From Mycobacterium sp. SMC-2 (GTDB lineage Bacteria > Actinomycetota > Actinomycetes > Mycobacteriales > Mycobacteriaceae): a stretch of DNA of 64,000 nucleotides. The notes beneath the pieces were generated by a model. The model saw only the letters and a list, made by a program, of their open reading frames with translations, was not told where the DNA came from and ran no database searches. How positions within the stretch are numbered: position 1 is the first letter of the stretch; each line of letters opens with the position of its first letter. Position numbers and translations under genes: made by a program. Of this stretch, positions 53,860 through 63,065 are shown piece by piece. The stretch covers positions 930,001 to 994,000 of the forward strand of contig NZ_CP079863.1 of NCBI RefSeq assembly GCF_025263485.1, in the 5' to 3' direction.

Positions 53860-54729
53860 TCAGGCCACGGTCGCGGTGAGCAGGCCCTGGGCATGCCGAA
53901 GCGCGGCGTCCAGCGCGGGCAGCGTCAGCCCGGCGGAGCGGCCCAGGTGGATCTCGATCTGGTACTCCGGCTGGCCGTCCGGCCCGAAAATCGGCAGCAC
54001 CACGAATTCGGCTGCGGCCAAATCGGTTTCGAGGGTATCGGTCACCGACCGTAGCGTGACCATCGTCATGAGGGTGGTGAGCCGGCGGGTGATGGCCGTC
54101 GGCTCCAGGGACGCGAGCACATCCGCCAGCCGGTCGTGCAGCGACTGGTGGGTGTCGTCGAACCGCCACGCGCCGTACCCACGGGCGCGGATGTCGGCCA
54201 GTACCCGCTGGTGTTGCGTGATTTCGGCCCGGGTCAGCCGCGGCATCACCCGGTCCAGCCAGGCCCGGACGTCATCGTCGCCGCGCCAGGCCATCGCGAC
54301 CAGGCCGAACGGCGGGTCGATGGGGAAGCGCTGGCCCACGGCCTGCCCGCCTTCGGTCGCGTGGCCGACCGCATCCACGGTGGTCAGGTGCCGGTCGCCG
54401 ATTCTCGACATGGAGCAGCCCGCGCCGAGGGTCTCGTGCAGGAACCGCAGCGCATCGCGGCCCCGGTCCAGCAGCGGGAACTGCCGCCTCAGCCCGTGCA
54501 CGAGCCCGAACAGGCCGCTGTCCAGCACGTAGCGGCGATCCTCGCGGCGCGCGACCCAGGCGCGCCCTTCCAGCTCGGCCAGCACGAGGGCGCAGGTGGA
54601 GGTGCTGATCGCGCAGCGCTTCGCCAGCTCGGCCGAGGTCAGTCCCTTCTTCGAATCCGCAAGTGCGGCAAGCACATCCATCACGCGGCCGGTCGGCGGC
54701 GATTTAGCGGTTGACGTACTGATGTCCAC
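53860..54729 (-). CDS. IclR-family transcriptional regulator
   Basis: A 289-residue IclR-type regulator. The winged helix is at about residues 12-75 (RVMDVLAALADSKKGLTSAE, then CAISTSTCALVLAELEGRAW), and the effector domain follows (LLDRGRDALRFLHETLGAGC to the end). The start is uncertain: GTG 54729 is the first usable codon, but its AGGGAGG lies directly against it. It is divergent from the DapDH-like gene. Two perfect palindromes in the 60-base gap are likely operators for this protein. It probably controls the DapDH-like gene; IclR proteins often respond to a small catabolic acid. Confidence 0.85.
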   Translation of the reverse strand: MDISTSTAKSPPTGRVMDVLAALADSKKGLTSAELAKRCAISTSTCALVLAELEGRAWVARREDRRYVLDSGLFGLVHGLRRQFPLLDRGRDALRFLHETLGAGCSMSRIGDRHLTTVDAVGHATEGGQAVGQRFPIDPPFGLVAMAWRGDDDVRAWLDRVMPRLTRAEITQHQRVLADIRARGYGAWRFDDTHQSLHDRLADVLASLEPTAITRRLTTLMTMVTLRSVTDTLETDLAAAEFVVLPIFGPDGQPEYQIEIHLGRSAGLTLPALDAALRHAQGLLTATVA

Positions 54730-54753
54730 CTCCCTACGATCCGTCCGAATAAC

Positions 54754-54763
54754 CGCTATAGCG
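54754..54763. promoter_or_regulatory. Palindrome CGCTATAGCG between IclR and DapDH-like genes
   Basis: A perfect ten-base palindrome, one base from the 14-base palindrome at 54765. Both lie in the 60-base divergent space, an arrangement expected for an autoregulating IclR protein. TATAG in the centre could also be part of a -10 region. Confidence 0.5.
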
Positions 54764-54764
54764 A

Positions 54765-54778
54765 TCCTAATATTAGGA
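54765..54778. promoter_or_regulatory. Palindrome TCCTAATATTAGGA, candidate IclR operator
   Basis: A perfect 14-base AT-rich palindrome in very GC-rich surroundings. Its right arm, AGGA, is the ribosome-binding sequence of the DapDH-like gene that starts at GTG 54790, so a bound regulator would block both transcription and the ribosome site. Confidence 0.6.
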
Positions 54779-54789
54779 GATAGTGCCTC

Positions 54790-55932
54790 GTGATCAAGGT
54801 GGGAGTGTGGGGGCCGGGTTCGATGGGCGTGATCGCCTTGCGCGGCGTGATCGACCACCCGGAGCTGCAGCTGGTCGATCTGGTCGTGCACAGCGTCGCC
54901 AAGGCGGGTCGCGACGCGGGAGAGCTGTGCGGGATAGCGCCGGTCGGGGTGGTGGCCACCCGGGACCCGGCCGCGATGCTGGCCGGCGACGCCGACGCGG
55001 TGGTGTATGCCGCCGGCGCCAACCTGCGGCCGCTGGAGGCCGTCGCGGACATGGCCTCGATCCTGCGGGCGGGTAAGAACGTGGTGTCGTGCTCGGTGGT
55101 GCCGCTGGTGTTCCCCGACGGCCTGGGCGAGGCGGGCGCCGCCTTCACCGACCCGCTGCGGCAGGCCGCGCTCGAGGGCGCCGTGTCGTTCTTCACCACC
55201 GGCATCGACTCGGGGTTCGCCAATGACGTTCTGCCGCTGGTGCTTACCGGCGTCTCGCGGGTCATCGATTCGGTGCGGGTCACGGAAATGTTCAACTACG
55301 CCACCTATCCGGACCGGGCCGCGGTGTACGAGATCCTCGGGTTCGGCAAGCCGCCGGAATACCAGGCGTTTGCCGCTCAGCCCGGAATGTTCACCTTCGG
55401 CTGGGGGCCGGTGCTGCATCAGCTCGCGGCCGGCCTGGGCGTCAAGGTCGACAACATCGAGGAGACCAATGAACGCATTCCGGCCACCGAGTCCTTCGAC
55501 ACGCCCACTGGCCACATCGCCGCCGGGACGATCGCGGCCATGCGCTCGACGCTGACCGGATACGTCGGCGGCAAGCCAACTTTCGTCCTCGACCACGTCA
55601 CCCGGATGCGCGACGACATCGCCCCGGACTGGCCGCGGCCGGACATCTCGATCCCGCCGAAGGACCTCGGCTATGGGCCGGCCTCCGGTCAGGGCCTCTA
55701 CCGGGTGGAAATCGAGGGATCGCCAAGCATGCGTTGCGAATTCGAGATGGCCGAAGACCACGACCATGACCTGGGCGCGCGCGTCGCCGGCGCCTCGCGG
55801 ATGGTCAACGCCATTCCGGCGGTATGCGCGGCTCCGCCCGGGTTGCTCTCGGCGCTGGACCTGCCGCTGATCACCGGGGCCGGCCTGGTCCGCCCGGTGG
55901 CGGGACCGTCGCCGGACAGCCGCCTGTTCTAG
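54790..55932 (+). CDS. DapDH-like NAD(P)-dependent oxidoreductase, second copy
   Basis: A 380-residue paralogue of the protein at 13251-14351. The nucleotide loop is VWGPGSMGVIALRGVIDHP, then VHSVAKAGRDAGELCGIAPV and the family signature FFTTGIDSGFANDVLPLVLTG. It also keeps RVTEMFNYATYPDRAAVYEILGFG and the ending SRMVNAIPAVCAAPPGLLSA. The two copies share overall order but differ over most positions, so they are old paralogues. The start is GTG 54790 with TTAGGAGA upstream. Its stop overlaps the stop of the convergent hydrolase inside CTAG. The substrate is unknown. Confidence 0.82.
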   Translation: MIKVGVWGPGSMGVIALRGVIDHPELQLVDLVVHSVAKAGRDAGELCGIAPVGVVATRDPAAMLAGDADAVVYAAGANLRPLEAVADMASILRAGKNVVSCSVVPLVFPDGLGEAGAAFTDPLRQAALEGAVSFFTTGIDSGFANDVLPLVLTGVSRVIDSVRVTEMFNYATYPDRAAVYEILGFGKPPEYQAFAAQPGMFTFGWGPVLHQLAAGLGVKVDNIEETNERIPATESFDTPTGHIAAGTIAAMRSTLTGYVGGKPTFVLDHVTRMRDDIAPDWPRPDISIPPKDLGYGPASGQGLYRVEIEGSPSMRCEFEMAEDHDHDLGARVAGASRMVNAIPAVCAAPPGLLSALDLPLITGAGLVRPVAGPSPDSRLF

Positions 55933-57347
55933 GGCCGGTCGCCGGGATAGGTCGCGGCGGCCAGCTCGAGGATTTCGGCCCGGTCCGCCGCCAGGATGAA
56001 CCCGGAGGTGATGGCCGTGTCGAGCGCGGCGGTGAAGCGTTCCAGGTACTCCGGGGCGCCGCCCGGGTAGAGGCGGCGCAACGTGTCGGCGTCGAAGAGT
56101 TCGCCGGATCCGAAGATCGCGGACATGATGTCCTCGTCCGCGCTGACGCCGGAGGTTCGGGCGATCGGGACGTCGACCCATGGGGTTCGGATACCGCCCC
56201 GGGCGAGGCCGTTGGCGTCGAGAACCGGCTGCGGCGCAGCGCCTTCGGCGGCCACCGCCAACGGGGGCGCACCGGGCGCCTCCTTGCCGGTTTGCACCCA
56301 AGCGTTCAGCGCGGCGAGCGCTGCCTGCACAACGTAATGGTGTTGCGGCGCAAAGTTGATGAAGTGTGCCAGTTGCTGGCCCATCAGCTCGTTGGTCGGC
56401 GCGTAGGCCGCCACGATGTCCTTCAGCGGCGCGGATCCGCTGTCGATCGGTGCCACCTGAATCGTGTAGTTGTCGGCATGAGCGGCGCCGGCGATCTCCC
56501 ATACCCGCAGCCGCTGGTGATCGGGCTGCCTCGCGAAGTAGTAGCCCTCTGCCGGGCCGCCGAACAGGTCGGTCTCGGTGATGACCGCGAGCAGTGGGAC
56601 GCGCAGGTCCGGGCGGAACTCCACCGCTTCTTGGGACCCACCGGACGAATCCAGCCCCTCGAACAGGGAAGCGCCGTCCAGCGGGCCGGCCGGCCCGAAG
56701 CGGGAATGCACCAGGAAGCCGTCGTAAACCCGGGCGAGCGGATCCACGGCGTTGACGTAGGTGGTGAGAAACAACGCCGATTGCGACTCGCCGATGCCGA
56801 TGACGCGTTGCGGATGCAGCCCGCCCAGGACGCCATCGCCGCGGTCCCTGACGAGTTCGCCGGCCTGGGAGAAGATGTCGTACGCGAAGGCGTCGCCCGG
56901 GTGATGCAAGCTCCCGTAGCGGGCCGGATCTTGAGCCTTGAGGGACATGTCCATCTCGAGCAGGCTGGCGCCGCCGTCAATCCCCACCTTCTGTACCGAG
57001 ACGGCGACGTAGGCGTATCCCGCCCGGACGATTTCACGGTGCGCCATCATCCAGACGGCAGGCGCGTCGATGCCGCCGCTCACATTGAGCCACTCGACCA
57101 GCGCGGTGCCGTTGAAATTGGCCGGGTCGGTCGGCGTGATAGCCACGATCCGAGTGGTGTAATCGGCTGTCCCGCTTGGTGTTACGTCCCAGCGGCCGTC
57201 TGGGCCGAGCTCCCCTTTCGGGACGTATGACGAGGCTGTGCCGGAGATGAAGAACTCTTCGGCGGCGTAGCCGACGCTGCCAATGTCGAAGGCGCCCAGC
57301 AGCAGAAGGGCCTTGCCGGCCGCGGGCGTCACGTCGATGTATGTCAT
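55929..57347 (-). CDS. Alpha/beta hydrolase-domain protein coupled to sigG
   Basis: A 472-residue protein of the family annotated as alpha/beta hydrolase domain-containing (PF20091 type). The nucleophile is in VIGIGESQSALFLTTYVNAV (GESQS), an acid is likely in LLAVITETDLFGGP, and the histidine is in IAGAAHADNY. The N-terminal part has VEWLNVSGGIDAPAVWMMAH. No signal peptide is visible. ATG 57347 overlaps the sigG stop (ATGA on the minus strand), so it is translated together with the sigma factor. It is not next to sigG in H37Rv as I recall it. The substrate is unknown, probably an ester or lactone. Confidence 0.83.
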   Translation of the reverse strand: MTYIDVTPAAGKALLLLGAFDIGSVGYAAEEFFISGTASSYVPKGELGPDGRWDVTPSGTADYTTRIVAITPTDPANFNGTALVEWLNVSGGIDAPAVWMMAHREIVRAGYAYVAVSVQKVGIDGGASLLEMDMSLKAQDPARYGSLHHPGDAFAYDIFSQAGELVRDRGDGVLGGLHPQRVIGIGESQSALFLTTYVNAVDPLARVYDGFLVHSRFGPAGPLDGASLFEGLDSSGGSQEAVEFRPDLRVPLLAVITETDLFGGPAEGYYFARQPDHQRLRVWEIAGAAHADNYTIQVAPIDSGSAPLKDIVAAYAPTNELMGQQLAHFINFAPQHHYVVQAALAALNAWVQTGKEAPGAPPLAVAAEGAAPQPVLDANGLARGGIRTPWVDVPIARTSGVSADEDIMSAIFGSGELFDADTLRRLYPGGAPEYLERFTAALDTAITSGFILAADRAEILELAAATYPGDRP

Positions 57348-58387
57348 AGCGCCTCCGGCAGTCCGAACTTCGCGAACAGCTTGTCGTCGAGGAACGCCAC
57401 CACGTGGGAGACCGCGTCGCCGCGCACGTCGAGCACGTGCAGCTGGAAGGGGACGTGGACCTCTCCGGTACGCATGTACATCGCGGCACCGGGCTGGCCG
57501 TTGGCGATCAGCGGTAAAAGTCGCATGTCGCCGGGCGACTCGGCGGGGCATTGCTGATGAATGAGGGTGACGATGTCCCGCGCGCCCCGGTACCAGCCGG
57601 CGTACGGCGGCATCTCCCAGATCGCCTCGGCGGTGAACAGCTCCACCAATCGGTCGATGTCGTATGTCTCGAAGGCGGCGATGTAGCGGGCCAACAGGTC
57701 CTGTGCCTCCGGCGAATCCGGCGGGGCCAACCGGTCGCCGGAGCTGGGGCCGATGGTGTCCAGCTGGGAGCGGGCGCGCTGCAGCAGGCTGTTGACGGCG
57801 GTGGTGGTGGTGCCGATCGCTTCGGCCACTTCGGCGGCCTTCCACTGCAGCACGTCGCGCAGCAGCAGCACGGCCCGTTGCCGAGGTGAAAGGTGTTGCA
57901 GCGCAGCGACGAACGCCAACCGCACCGACTCGCGCGACCCGACGATGACCGACGGGTCGGCCGGATCATCCGTCATGTCGGGGAGCGGCTCCAGCCAGGG
58001 CACCTCGCGGCGCTCGTCCAGCTCGGCGGTCGGGTCGGAGCTGGGGGCGCCCAGGCCGGTCGGCAACGGCCGGCGTTGCCGGCCCTCCAGCGCGCTCAGA
58101 CAGGTGTTGGTGGCGATGCGATGCAGCCAGGTCCGCATCGACGACTTGCCTTCGAAGCGGTCGTAGGCCTTCCATGCCCGCAGCAACGTTTCCTGAACCA
58201 GATCCTCCGCGTCGTGCAACGAGCCGGTCATCCGGTAGCAGTGGGCGAGCAGCTCACGACGGTACGGCTCGGCATCTGCCGAGAAGTCGCCACCGACCGC
58301 CGGGACCAGATCGGAGTTCGCGGCGTTTTGCGCAAGCAGCCCCACAATGGGAGAGCCTACGACAGTGTCTGGCGGGGCGACCTGCAC
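57344..58387 (-). CDS. sigG: ECF sigma factor SigG with SnoaL-like C-terminal domain
   Basis: A 347-residue extracytoplasmic-function sigma factor. Region 2 is at about residues 43-110 (YRRELLAHCYRMTGSLHDAEDLVQETLLRAWKAYDRFEG... split by no gap) and region 4 at about 160-215 (LSPRQRAVLLLRDVLQWKAA, then AIGTTTTAVNSLLQRARSQL). The C-terminal SnoaL-like domain, about 225-347, is typical of the SigG/SigJ group and takes the place of an anti-sigma partner. The start is GTG 58387; other starts are possible. Rv0182c is about 370 residues. It forms an operon with the alpha/beta hydrolase and is divergent from the lipase with a perfect inverted repeat between them. Confidence 0.9.
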   Translation of the reverse strand: MQVAPPDTVVGSPIVGLLAQNAANSDLVPAVGGDFSADAEPYRRELLAHCYRMTGSLHDAEDLVQETLLRAWKAYDRFEGKSSMRTWLHRIATNTCLSALEGRQRRPLPTGLGAPSSDPTAELDERREVPWLEPLPDMTDDPADPSVIVGSRESVRLAFVAALQHLSPRQRAVLLLRDVLQWKAAEVAEAIGTTTTAVNSLLQRARSQLDTIGPSSGDRLAPPDSPEAQDLLARYIAAFETYDIDRLVELFTAEAIWEMPPYAGWYRGARDIVTLIHQQCPAESPGDMRLLPLIANGQPGAAMYMRTGEVHVPFQLHVLDVRGDAVSHVVAFLDDKLFAKFGLPEAL

Positions 58388-58394
58388 TGGGAGC

Positions 58395-58413
58395 CATTAC
58401 GCTGCCCGTAATG
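58395..58413. promoter_or_regulatory. Inverted repeat CATTACG-N5-CGTAATG between sigG and the lipase
   Basis: A perfect seven-base inverted repeat with a five-base centre (CTGCC) fills most of the 40-base space between the divergent starts of sigG (58387) and the lipase (58428). Its size and AT-rich arms fit a repressor or activator site acting on both genes. Confidence 0.55.
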
Positions 58414-58418
58414 ACTAG

Positions 58419-59261
<843 letters not shown>

Positions 59262-59297
59262 GCGGAAGTGTCGTATCCCTCCCGTATTTTGGCGCAT

Positions 59298-60047
59298 ATG
59301 ACCGACGACAAAATGCTGGTACGCATCGCCGCACTGTTGCGTCAGGCCGAGGGCACCGACAATCCGCACGAGGCGGACGCGTTCATGGGCGCCGCGCAGC
59401 GGTTGGCCACGGCGGCCTCCATCGACTTGGCGGTGGCGCGGTCGCATGCGGCCAACCGCTCGCCGGCGCAGACCCCGACGCAGCGGACCATCACCATCGG
59501 AAACGCGGGCACCAAGGGGTTGCGCACCTACGTGCAGCTGTTCGTGTTGATCGCCCTGGCCAATGACGTGCGCTGTGATGTGGCATCGAATTCGACGTTC
59601 GTTTACGCCTACGGGTTCGCCGAGGACATCGACGCCACACACGCGCTGTACGCCAGCCTGGTCGTTCAGATGGTGCGGGCGTCGGACGCCTACCTCGCCT
59701 CGGGCGCGCACCGGCCGACGCCGACCATCACCGCGCGGCTGAACTTTCAGCTGGCCTTCGGGGCCCGCGTGGGCCAGCGCCTGGCGGAGGCCCGCGACGA
59801 GGCCCGGCGCGAGGCCACCAAGGACCGCCACCGCCCGCCGGGAACGGCGATTGCCTTGCGGAACAAGGACATCGAGCTGCACGACTATTACCGGAGCGCG
59901 TCGAAGGCGCGCGGTACCTATCAGGTGAGCCGGGCGACGGCCGGCTACTCGTCCGCGGCGCGGCGCGCGGGGGACCGGGCCGGCCGGCGCGCGCGGTTGG
60001 GAAACAGCCCCGAACTGCCCGGCGCGCGCACTCCGCTGGGCCGGTGA
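59298..60047 (+). CDS. DUF2786 protein (Rv0184-like)
   Basis: A 249-residue protein whose N-terminus is the DUF2786 domain (MLVRIAALLRQAEGTDNPHE, then ADAFMGAAQRLATAASIDLA). A longer middle region (YVQLFVLIALANDVRCDVAS onward) and a basic, arginine-rich C-terminus follow. The function is unknown. I chose ATG 59298, which gives exactly the length of Rv0184; a GTG ten codons earlier is possible. It is 36 bases after the lipase, and its stop overlaps the next start as GTGA. Confidence 0.87.
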   Translation: MTDDKMLVRIAALLRQAEGTDNPHEADAFMGAAQRLATAASIDLAVARSHAANRSPAQTPTQRTITIGNAGTKGLRTYVQLFVLIALANDVRCDVASNSTFVYAYGFAEDIDATHALYASLVVQMVRASDAYLASGAHRPTPTITARLNFQLAFGARVGQRLAEARDEARREATKDRHRPPGTAIALRNKDIELHDYYRSASKARGTYQVSRATAGYSSAARRAGDRAGRRARLGNSPELPGARTPLGR

Positions 60048-60556
60048 GCCCCGGGCAATCCGCCAGGAGGGATGCCCAGCGGGCAAAGGTCTATGCGGCC
60101 GAGGAGTTCGTCCGGACGCTCTTCGACCGTGCCGCCGAGCACGGGTCGCCCGCCGTGGACTTCTTCGGCACCCAGCTCACGCTGCCCCCCGAAGGGCGAT
60201 TCGGCTCGGTTTCCGCCGCGCAGCGCTATGTTGACCAAGTGCTTGCGTTGCCGGCGGTGCGCCGGCGTTGGCCTTCCGTCCCGCCGCTGCGAGTGCGGCC
60301 GCGACGGGCCGCCACCGCGGCCCACTACGAATTCCGTGATGGCGCAGGCGTTATCGCGGTCCCCGACCGCGACACCGCCGAATGGGCGCTGCGCGAGCTG
60401 GTGGTGCTCCACGAAATCGCGCACCATCTATGCCAGGCCGAGCCGCCACACGGCCCGCGGTTCGTCGCGACGTTCTCCGAGTTGGCGGAGTTGGTGATGG
60501 GGCCCGAACTCGGGCACGTGCTGCGCGTCGTGTACGCGAAAGAGGGTGTGCGGTGA
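60044..60556 (+). CDS. Putative metallopeptidase-like protein (Rv0185-like, TIGR04338)
   Basis: A 170-residue protein of the TIGR04338 actinobacterial family. The segment ELVVLHEIAHHLC contains HExxHH, the zinc-binding helix of metallopeptidases; a third ligand could be the histidine of GPRF or the later glutamates in ELAELVMGPELG. No activity is established. It forms a coupled chain: GTG 60044 overlaps the Rv0184-like stop, and its TGA overlaps the GTG of bglS. It corresponds to Rv0185 (169 residues). Confidence 0.85.
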   Translation: MSPGQSARRDAQRAKVYAAEEFVRTLFDRAAEHGSPAVDFFGTQLTLPPEGRFGSVSAAQRYVDQVLALPAVRRRWPSVPPLRVRPRRAATAAHYEFRDGAGVIAVPDRDTAEWALRELVVLHEIAHHLCQAEPPHGPRFVATFSELAELVMGPELGHVLRVVYAKEGVR

Positions 60557-62670
60557 GCGATCCCGATGCCCGGGCGCGCCAGGTCGAAGCCCAGCTGACC
60601 GACGACGAGCGGTTCGCGCTGCTGGTCAGCGTGATGGGCGCCGGTGAGATGTGGCCGGTGCGCGACGAGCGCATTCCGCCGGGCGTCCCGATGAGCGCGG
60701 GCTATGTCCCCGGCGTTCCCCGGCTCGGCGTCCCGGCGCTGCTGATGAGTGACGCCGGCCTCGGCGTGACCAATCCCGGGTACCGCCCGGGCGACACGGC
60801 CACCGCACTGCCCGCGGGGCTCGCGCTGGCCGCCGGCTTCGACCCGTCGCTGGCCCGCGCGGCGGGCGAGGTGATCGGCCGGGAGGCCCGCAGCCGCGGC
60901 TTCAACGTGCAGCTCGCCGGCGCGATAAACCTCGCGCGCGACCCGCGCAACGGGCGTAACTTCGAATACCTCTCCGAGGACCCGCTTTTGACCGCGACCA
61001 TCGCCGCGGAGTCGATCGACGGCATCCAGCAACAACACGTCATCTCGACCGTCAAGCACTTCTCGCTGAACTGCAACGAAACCAACCGCCACTTCTTAGA
61101 CGCGGTCATCGACCCCGACGCGCATCGCGAATCCGACCTGCTGGCCTTCGAAATGGCCATCGAGCGCTCCCAGCCGGGTGCGGTGATGACCGCCTACAAC
61201 AAGGTCAACGGCACCTACGCCGCCGCGAACGACGTCCTGATCAATCAGGTGCTGAAAGGCGCCTGGGGGTACCGGGGCTGGGTCATGTCCGACTGGGGGG
61301 CCACGCCGTCCTGGGAGTGTGCGCTGGGCGGGCTCGACCAAGAATGCGGTGCGCAACTCGACGCGCTGCTGTGGCAGTCGGAGGCGTTTGGTGAGCGGCT
61401 GCGGGCCGCCCACGCCGACGGCAGGCTGACCGACGAACGCCTCTCGGACATGGTCCGGCGGATCCTGCGGTCGATGTTCGCGGTCGGCATCGACCGCGCC
61501 GAAGCCGCGCACCCACCGGACATGGCCGCGCACAACGAGATTGCGCTGCGGGTCGCTCGGCAGGGGATCGTGCTGTTGACCAACCGCGGGCTGCTGCCCC
61601 TGGCGCCGGAGTCGACCGCCCGGATCGCCGTCATCGGCGGATATGCACACGTGGGGGTGGCGTCCGGCTACGGCTCGAGCGCCGTCGTCCCGCCCGGCGG
61701 CTACGCGGCCGTGATACCGATCGGTGGCTCGGGGCTGGAGGCCGGGATCCGCAAGCTGCACCTGCTGCCATCGAGCCCGCTGGACGAGCTGCGAAAGCAA
61801 TTCCCGCGCGCGGAAATCGCATACGACCCGGGCGCCAGTCCCGCGGAGGCGGTGCTCGCGGCGCGACGCGCCGACGTCGCGATCGTATTCGCGATCCGGG
61901 TCGAAGGGGAGGGTTTCGACAGCGCCGACCTGTCGCTGCCATGGGGGCAGGACGCGATGATCGCCGCCGTGTCCGCCGCCAATCCCAACACCGTCGTGGT
62001 GCTCGAAACCGGCAATCCGGTGGCAATGCCCTGGCGTGACTCGGTGCGGGCCATCGTGCAGGCATGGTATCCGGGGCAGGCCGGTGGCCGCGCCATCGCG
62101 GAAATCCTTGCGGGCCGGGTGAATCCGTCGGGCCGATTGCCGATCACCTTCCCGGTCGACCTGGGTCAGACGCCGCGCCCGGAACTGCCCGGCCTGGGCG
62201 CGCCGTGGGGGTCGTCGACCACGATCGACTACGTCGAGGGATCCGATGTCGGCTACCGCTGGTTCGCCACCACCGGCGAGGACCCGATGTTTGCCTTCGG
62301 ACACGGCTTGTCCTACAGCGCCTTTGAATACCGCGACCTGGTGGCGACGGGCGCGGACACGGTGACCGCCAGCTTCAGCGTCGTCAACGTCGGCACCCGC
62401 GCCGGGGCCGACGTGCCGCAGCTGTACCTGACCGGCGGCCCGCACGGGCGATGCCTGCGGTTGCTCGGATTCGAGCGGGTGGAGCTCGACCCGGGTGCCA
62501 CCCGCCGCGTGACCATCGAGGCCGACCCGCGTCTGCTCGCCCGTTACGACGGCGGCGTGGGAAGCTGGCGCATCGGCGCGGGCGATTATCTGGTGGCGGT
62601 CAGCACGTCGGCGGTCACGCCGCAGCTGGCCGCGGCGGTCGAGCTCGCCGGCCGTACGTTCGGGTGCTGA
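60553..62670 (+). CDS. bglS: Glycoside hydrolase family 3 beta-glucosidase BglS
   Basis: A 705-residue GH3 enzyme. The N-terminal barrel contains GFNVQLAGAINLARDPRNGRNFEYLSEDP... in short form, with KHF and the nucleophile Asp247 in VMSDWGA. The alpha/beta sandwich has LAVFAIRVEGEG-like sequence near residue 450 (IVFAIRVEGEGFDSADLSL), and a fibronectin-III-like domain lies at the C-terminus (ATGADTVTASFSVVNVGTRA onward). It releases terminal beta-linked glucose or a related sugar. No signal peptide is visible. The start is GTG 60553, sharing GTGA with the preceding stop. It corresponds to Rv0186 (691 residues). It converges on mymT across a tandem repeat. Confidence 0.9.
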   Translation: MSDPDARARQVEAQLTDDERFALLVSVMGAGEMWPVRDERIPPGVPMSAGYVPGVPRLGVPALLMSDAGLGVTNPGYRPGDTATALPAGLALAAGFDPSLARAAGEVIGREARSRGFNVQLAGAINLARDPRNGRNFEYLSEDPLLTATIAAESIDGIQQQHVISTVKHFSLNCNETNRHFLDAVIDPDAHRESDLLAFEMAIERSQPGAVMTAYNKVNGTYAAANDVLINQVLKGAWGYRGWVMSDWGATPSWECALGGLDQECGAQLDALLWQSEAFGERLRAAHADGRLTDERLSDMVRRILRSMFAVGIDRAEAAHPPDMAAHNEIALRVARQGIVLLTNRGLLPLAPESTARIAVIGGYAHVGVASGYGSSAVVPPGGYAAVIPIGGSGLEAGIRKLHLLPSSPLDELRKQFPRAEIAYDPGASPAEAVLAARRADVAIVFAIRVEGEGFDSADLSLPWGQDAMIAAVSAANPNTVVVLETGNPVAMPWRDSVRAIVQAWYPGQAGGRAIAEILAGRVNPSGRLPITFPVDLGQTPRPELPGLGAPWGSSTTIDYVEGSDVGYRWFATTGEDPMFAFGHGLSYSAFEYRDLVATGADTVTASFSVVNVGTRAGADVPQLYLTGGPHGRCLRLLGFERVELDPGATRRVTIEADPRLLARYDGGVGSWRIGAGDYLVAVSTSAVTPQLAAAVELAGRTFGC

Positions 62671-62683
62671 TCCCGGCCGCATC

Positions 62684-62719
62684 GAGCGTGCGCTCAGGGC
62701 TTTGAGCGTGCGCTCAGGG
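62684..62719. repeat. Tandem 20-bp-period repeat of GAGCGTGCGCTCAGGG
   Basis: Two identical 16-base units at 62684-62699 and 62704-62719. Each contains the near-palindrome GAGCG-TG-CGCTC. They lie between the convergent bglS and mymT genes, in a 111-base space with nothing else recognisable, and could act as a bidirectional terminator or be a dispersed intergenic repeat. Confidence 0.5.
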
Positions 62720-62781
62720 TTGTGTTCCCCGGCGTGTCGCCGCCCCGCACGCACACTCGATGCGCGCCTCGAATGCGCGGA

Positions 62782-62928
62782 CTACTTGACCGGCGTCAGC
62801 TCGTCGCCGCAGGTGCAACGGTACGGCTCGCCCGCACCGGAGCAGTGGCAGGGCACCTCGATGCGAACGCGGCACCCGCAGCCCTCGTGGCCACAGGTCA
62901 GTTCCGTCCCGGCCTCGTAACTTGCCAT
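62782..62928 (-). CDS. mymT: Copper-binding metallothionein MymT
   Basis: A 48-residue cysteine-rich protein read from ATG 62928 to TAG 62782, too short for usual gene finders. It has seven cysteines (12, 17, 19, 27, 29, 38, 40) in the order [19 protein letters not shown], then YRCTCGDEL. This matches the mycobacterial copper metallothionein MymT (Rv0186A, 53 residues in H37Rv), which binds several Cu(I) ions and protects against copper. Its position between bglS and the O-methyltransferase is the same as in H37Rv. A perfect RicR-type box lies 63 bases upstream, consistent with copper induction. Confidence 0.93.
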   Translation of the reverse strand: MASYEAGTELTCGHEGCGCRVRIEVPCHCSGAGEPYRCTCGDELTPVK

Positions 62929-62990
62929 TTCACTCACCCATTTCTCTGTTGTGGACTCTTACGGCTGTGATCGACCACTCCGCCACTATA

Positions 62991-63005
62991 TACCCCCCAT
63001 GGGTA
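62991..63005. promoter_or_regulatory. RicR-type copper box TACCC-N5-GGGTA
   Basis: The sequence TACCC-CCCAT-GGGTA is a perfect match to the palindrome bound by the CsoR-like copper repressor RicR in M. tuberculosis. It lies 63 bases before the mymT start and 61 bases before the divergent O-methyltransferase start. It overlaps the ATATA of a likely mymT -10 region. Confidence 0.88.
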
Positions 63006-63065
63006 TCTGGTAAATGGCCGTGACCGGTCCGATACCGAGCGGCCCCGCGGGGCTAGCTTGGTGGC

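Noticed and set aside
53860..56502. An 880-codon minus-strand frame containing the IclR regulator
   Set aside because: Upstream of about 54729 it is antisense to the DapDH-like gene and the sequence is the arginine/histidine-rich pattern of a GC-rich shadow frame.
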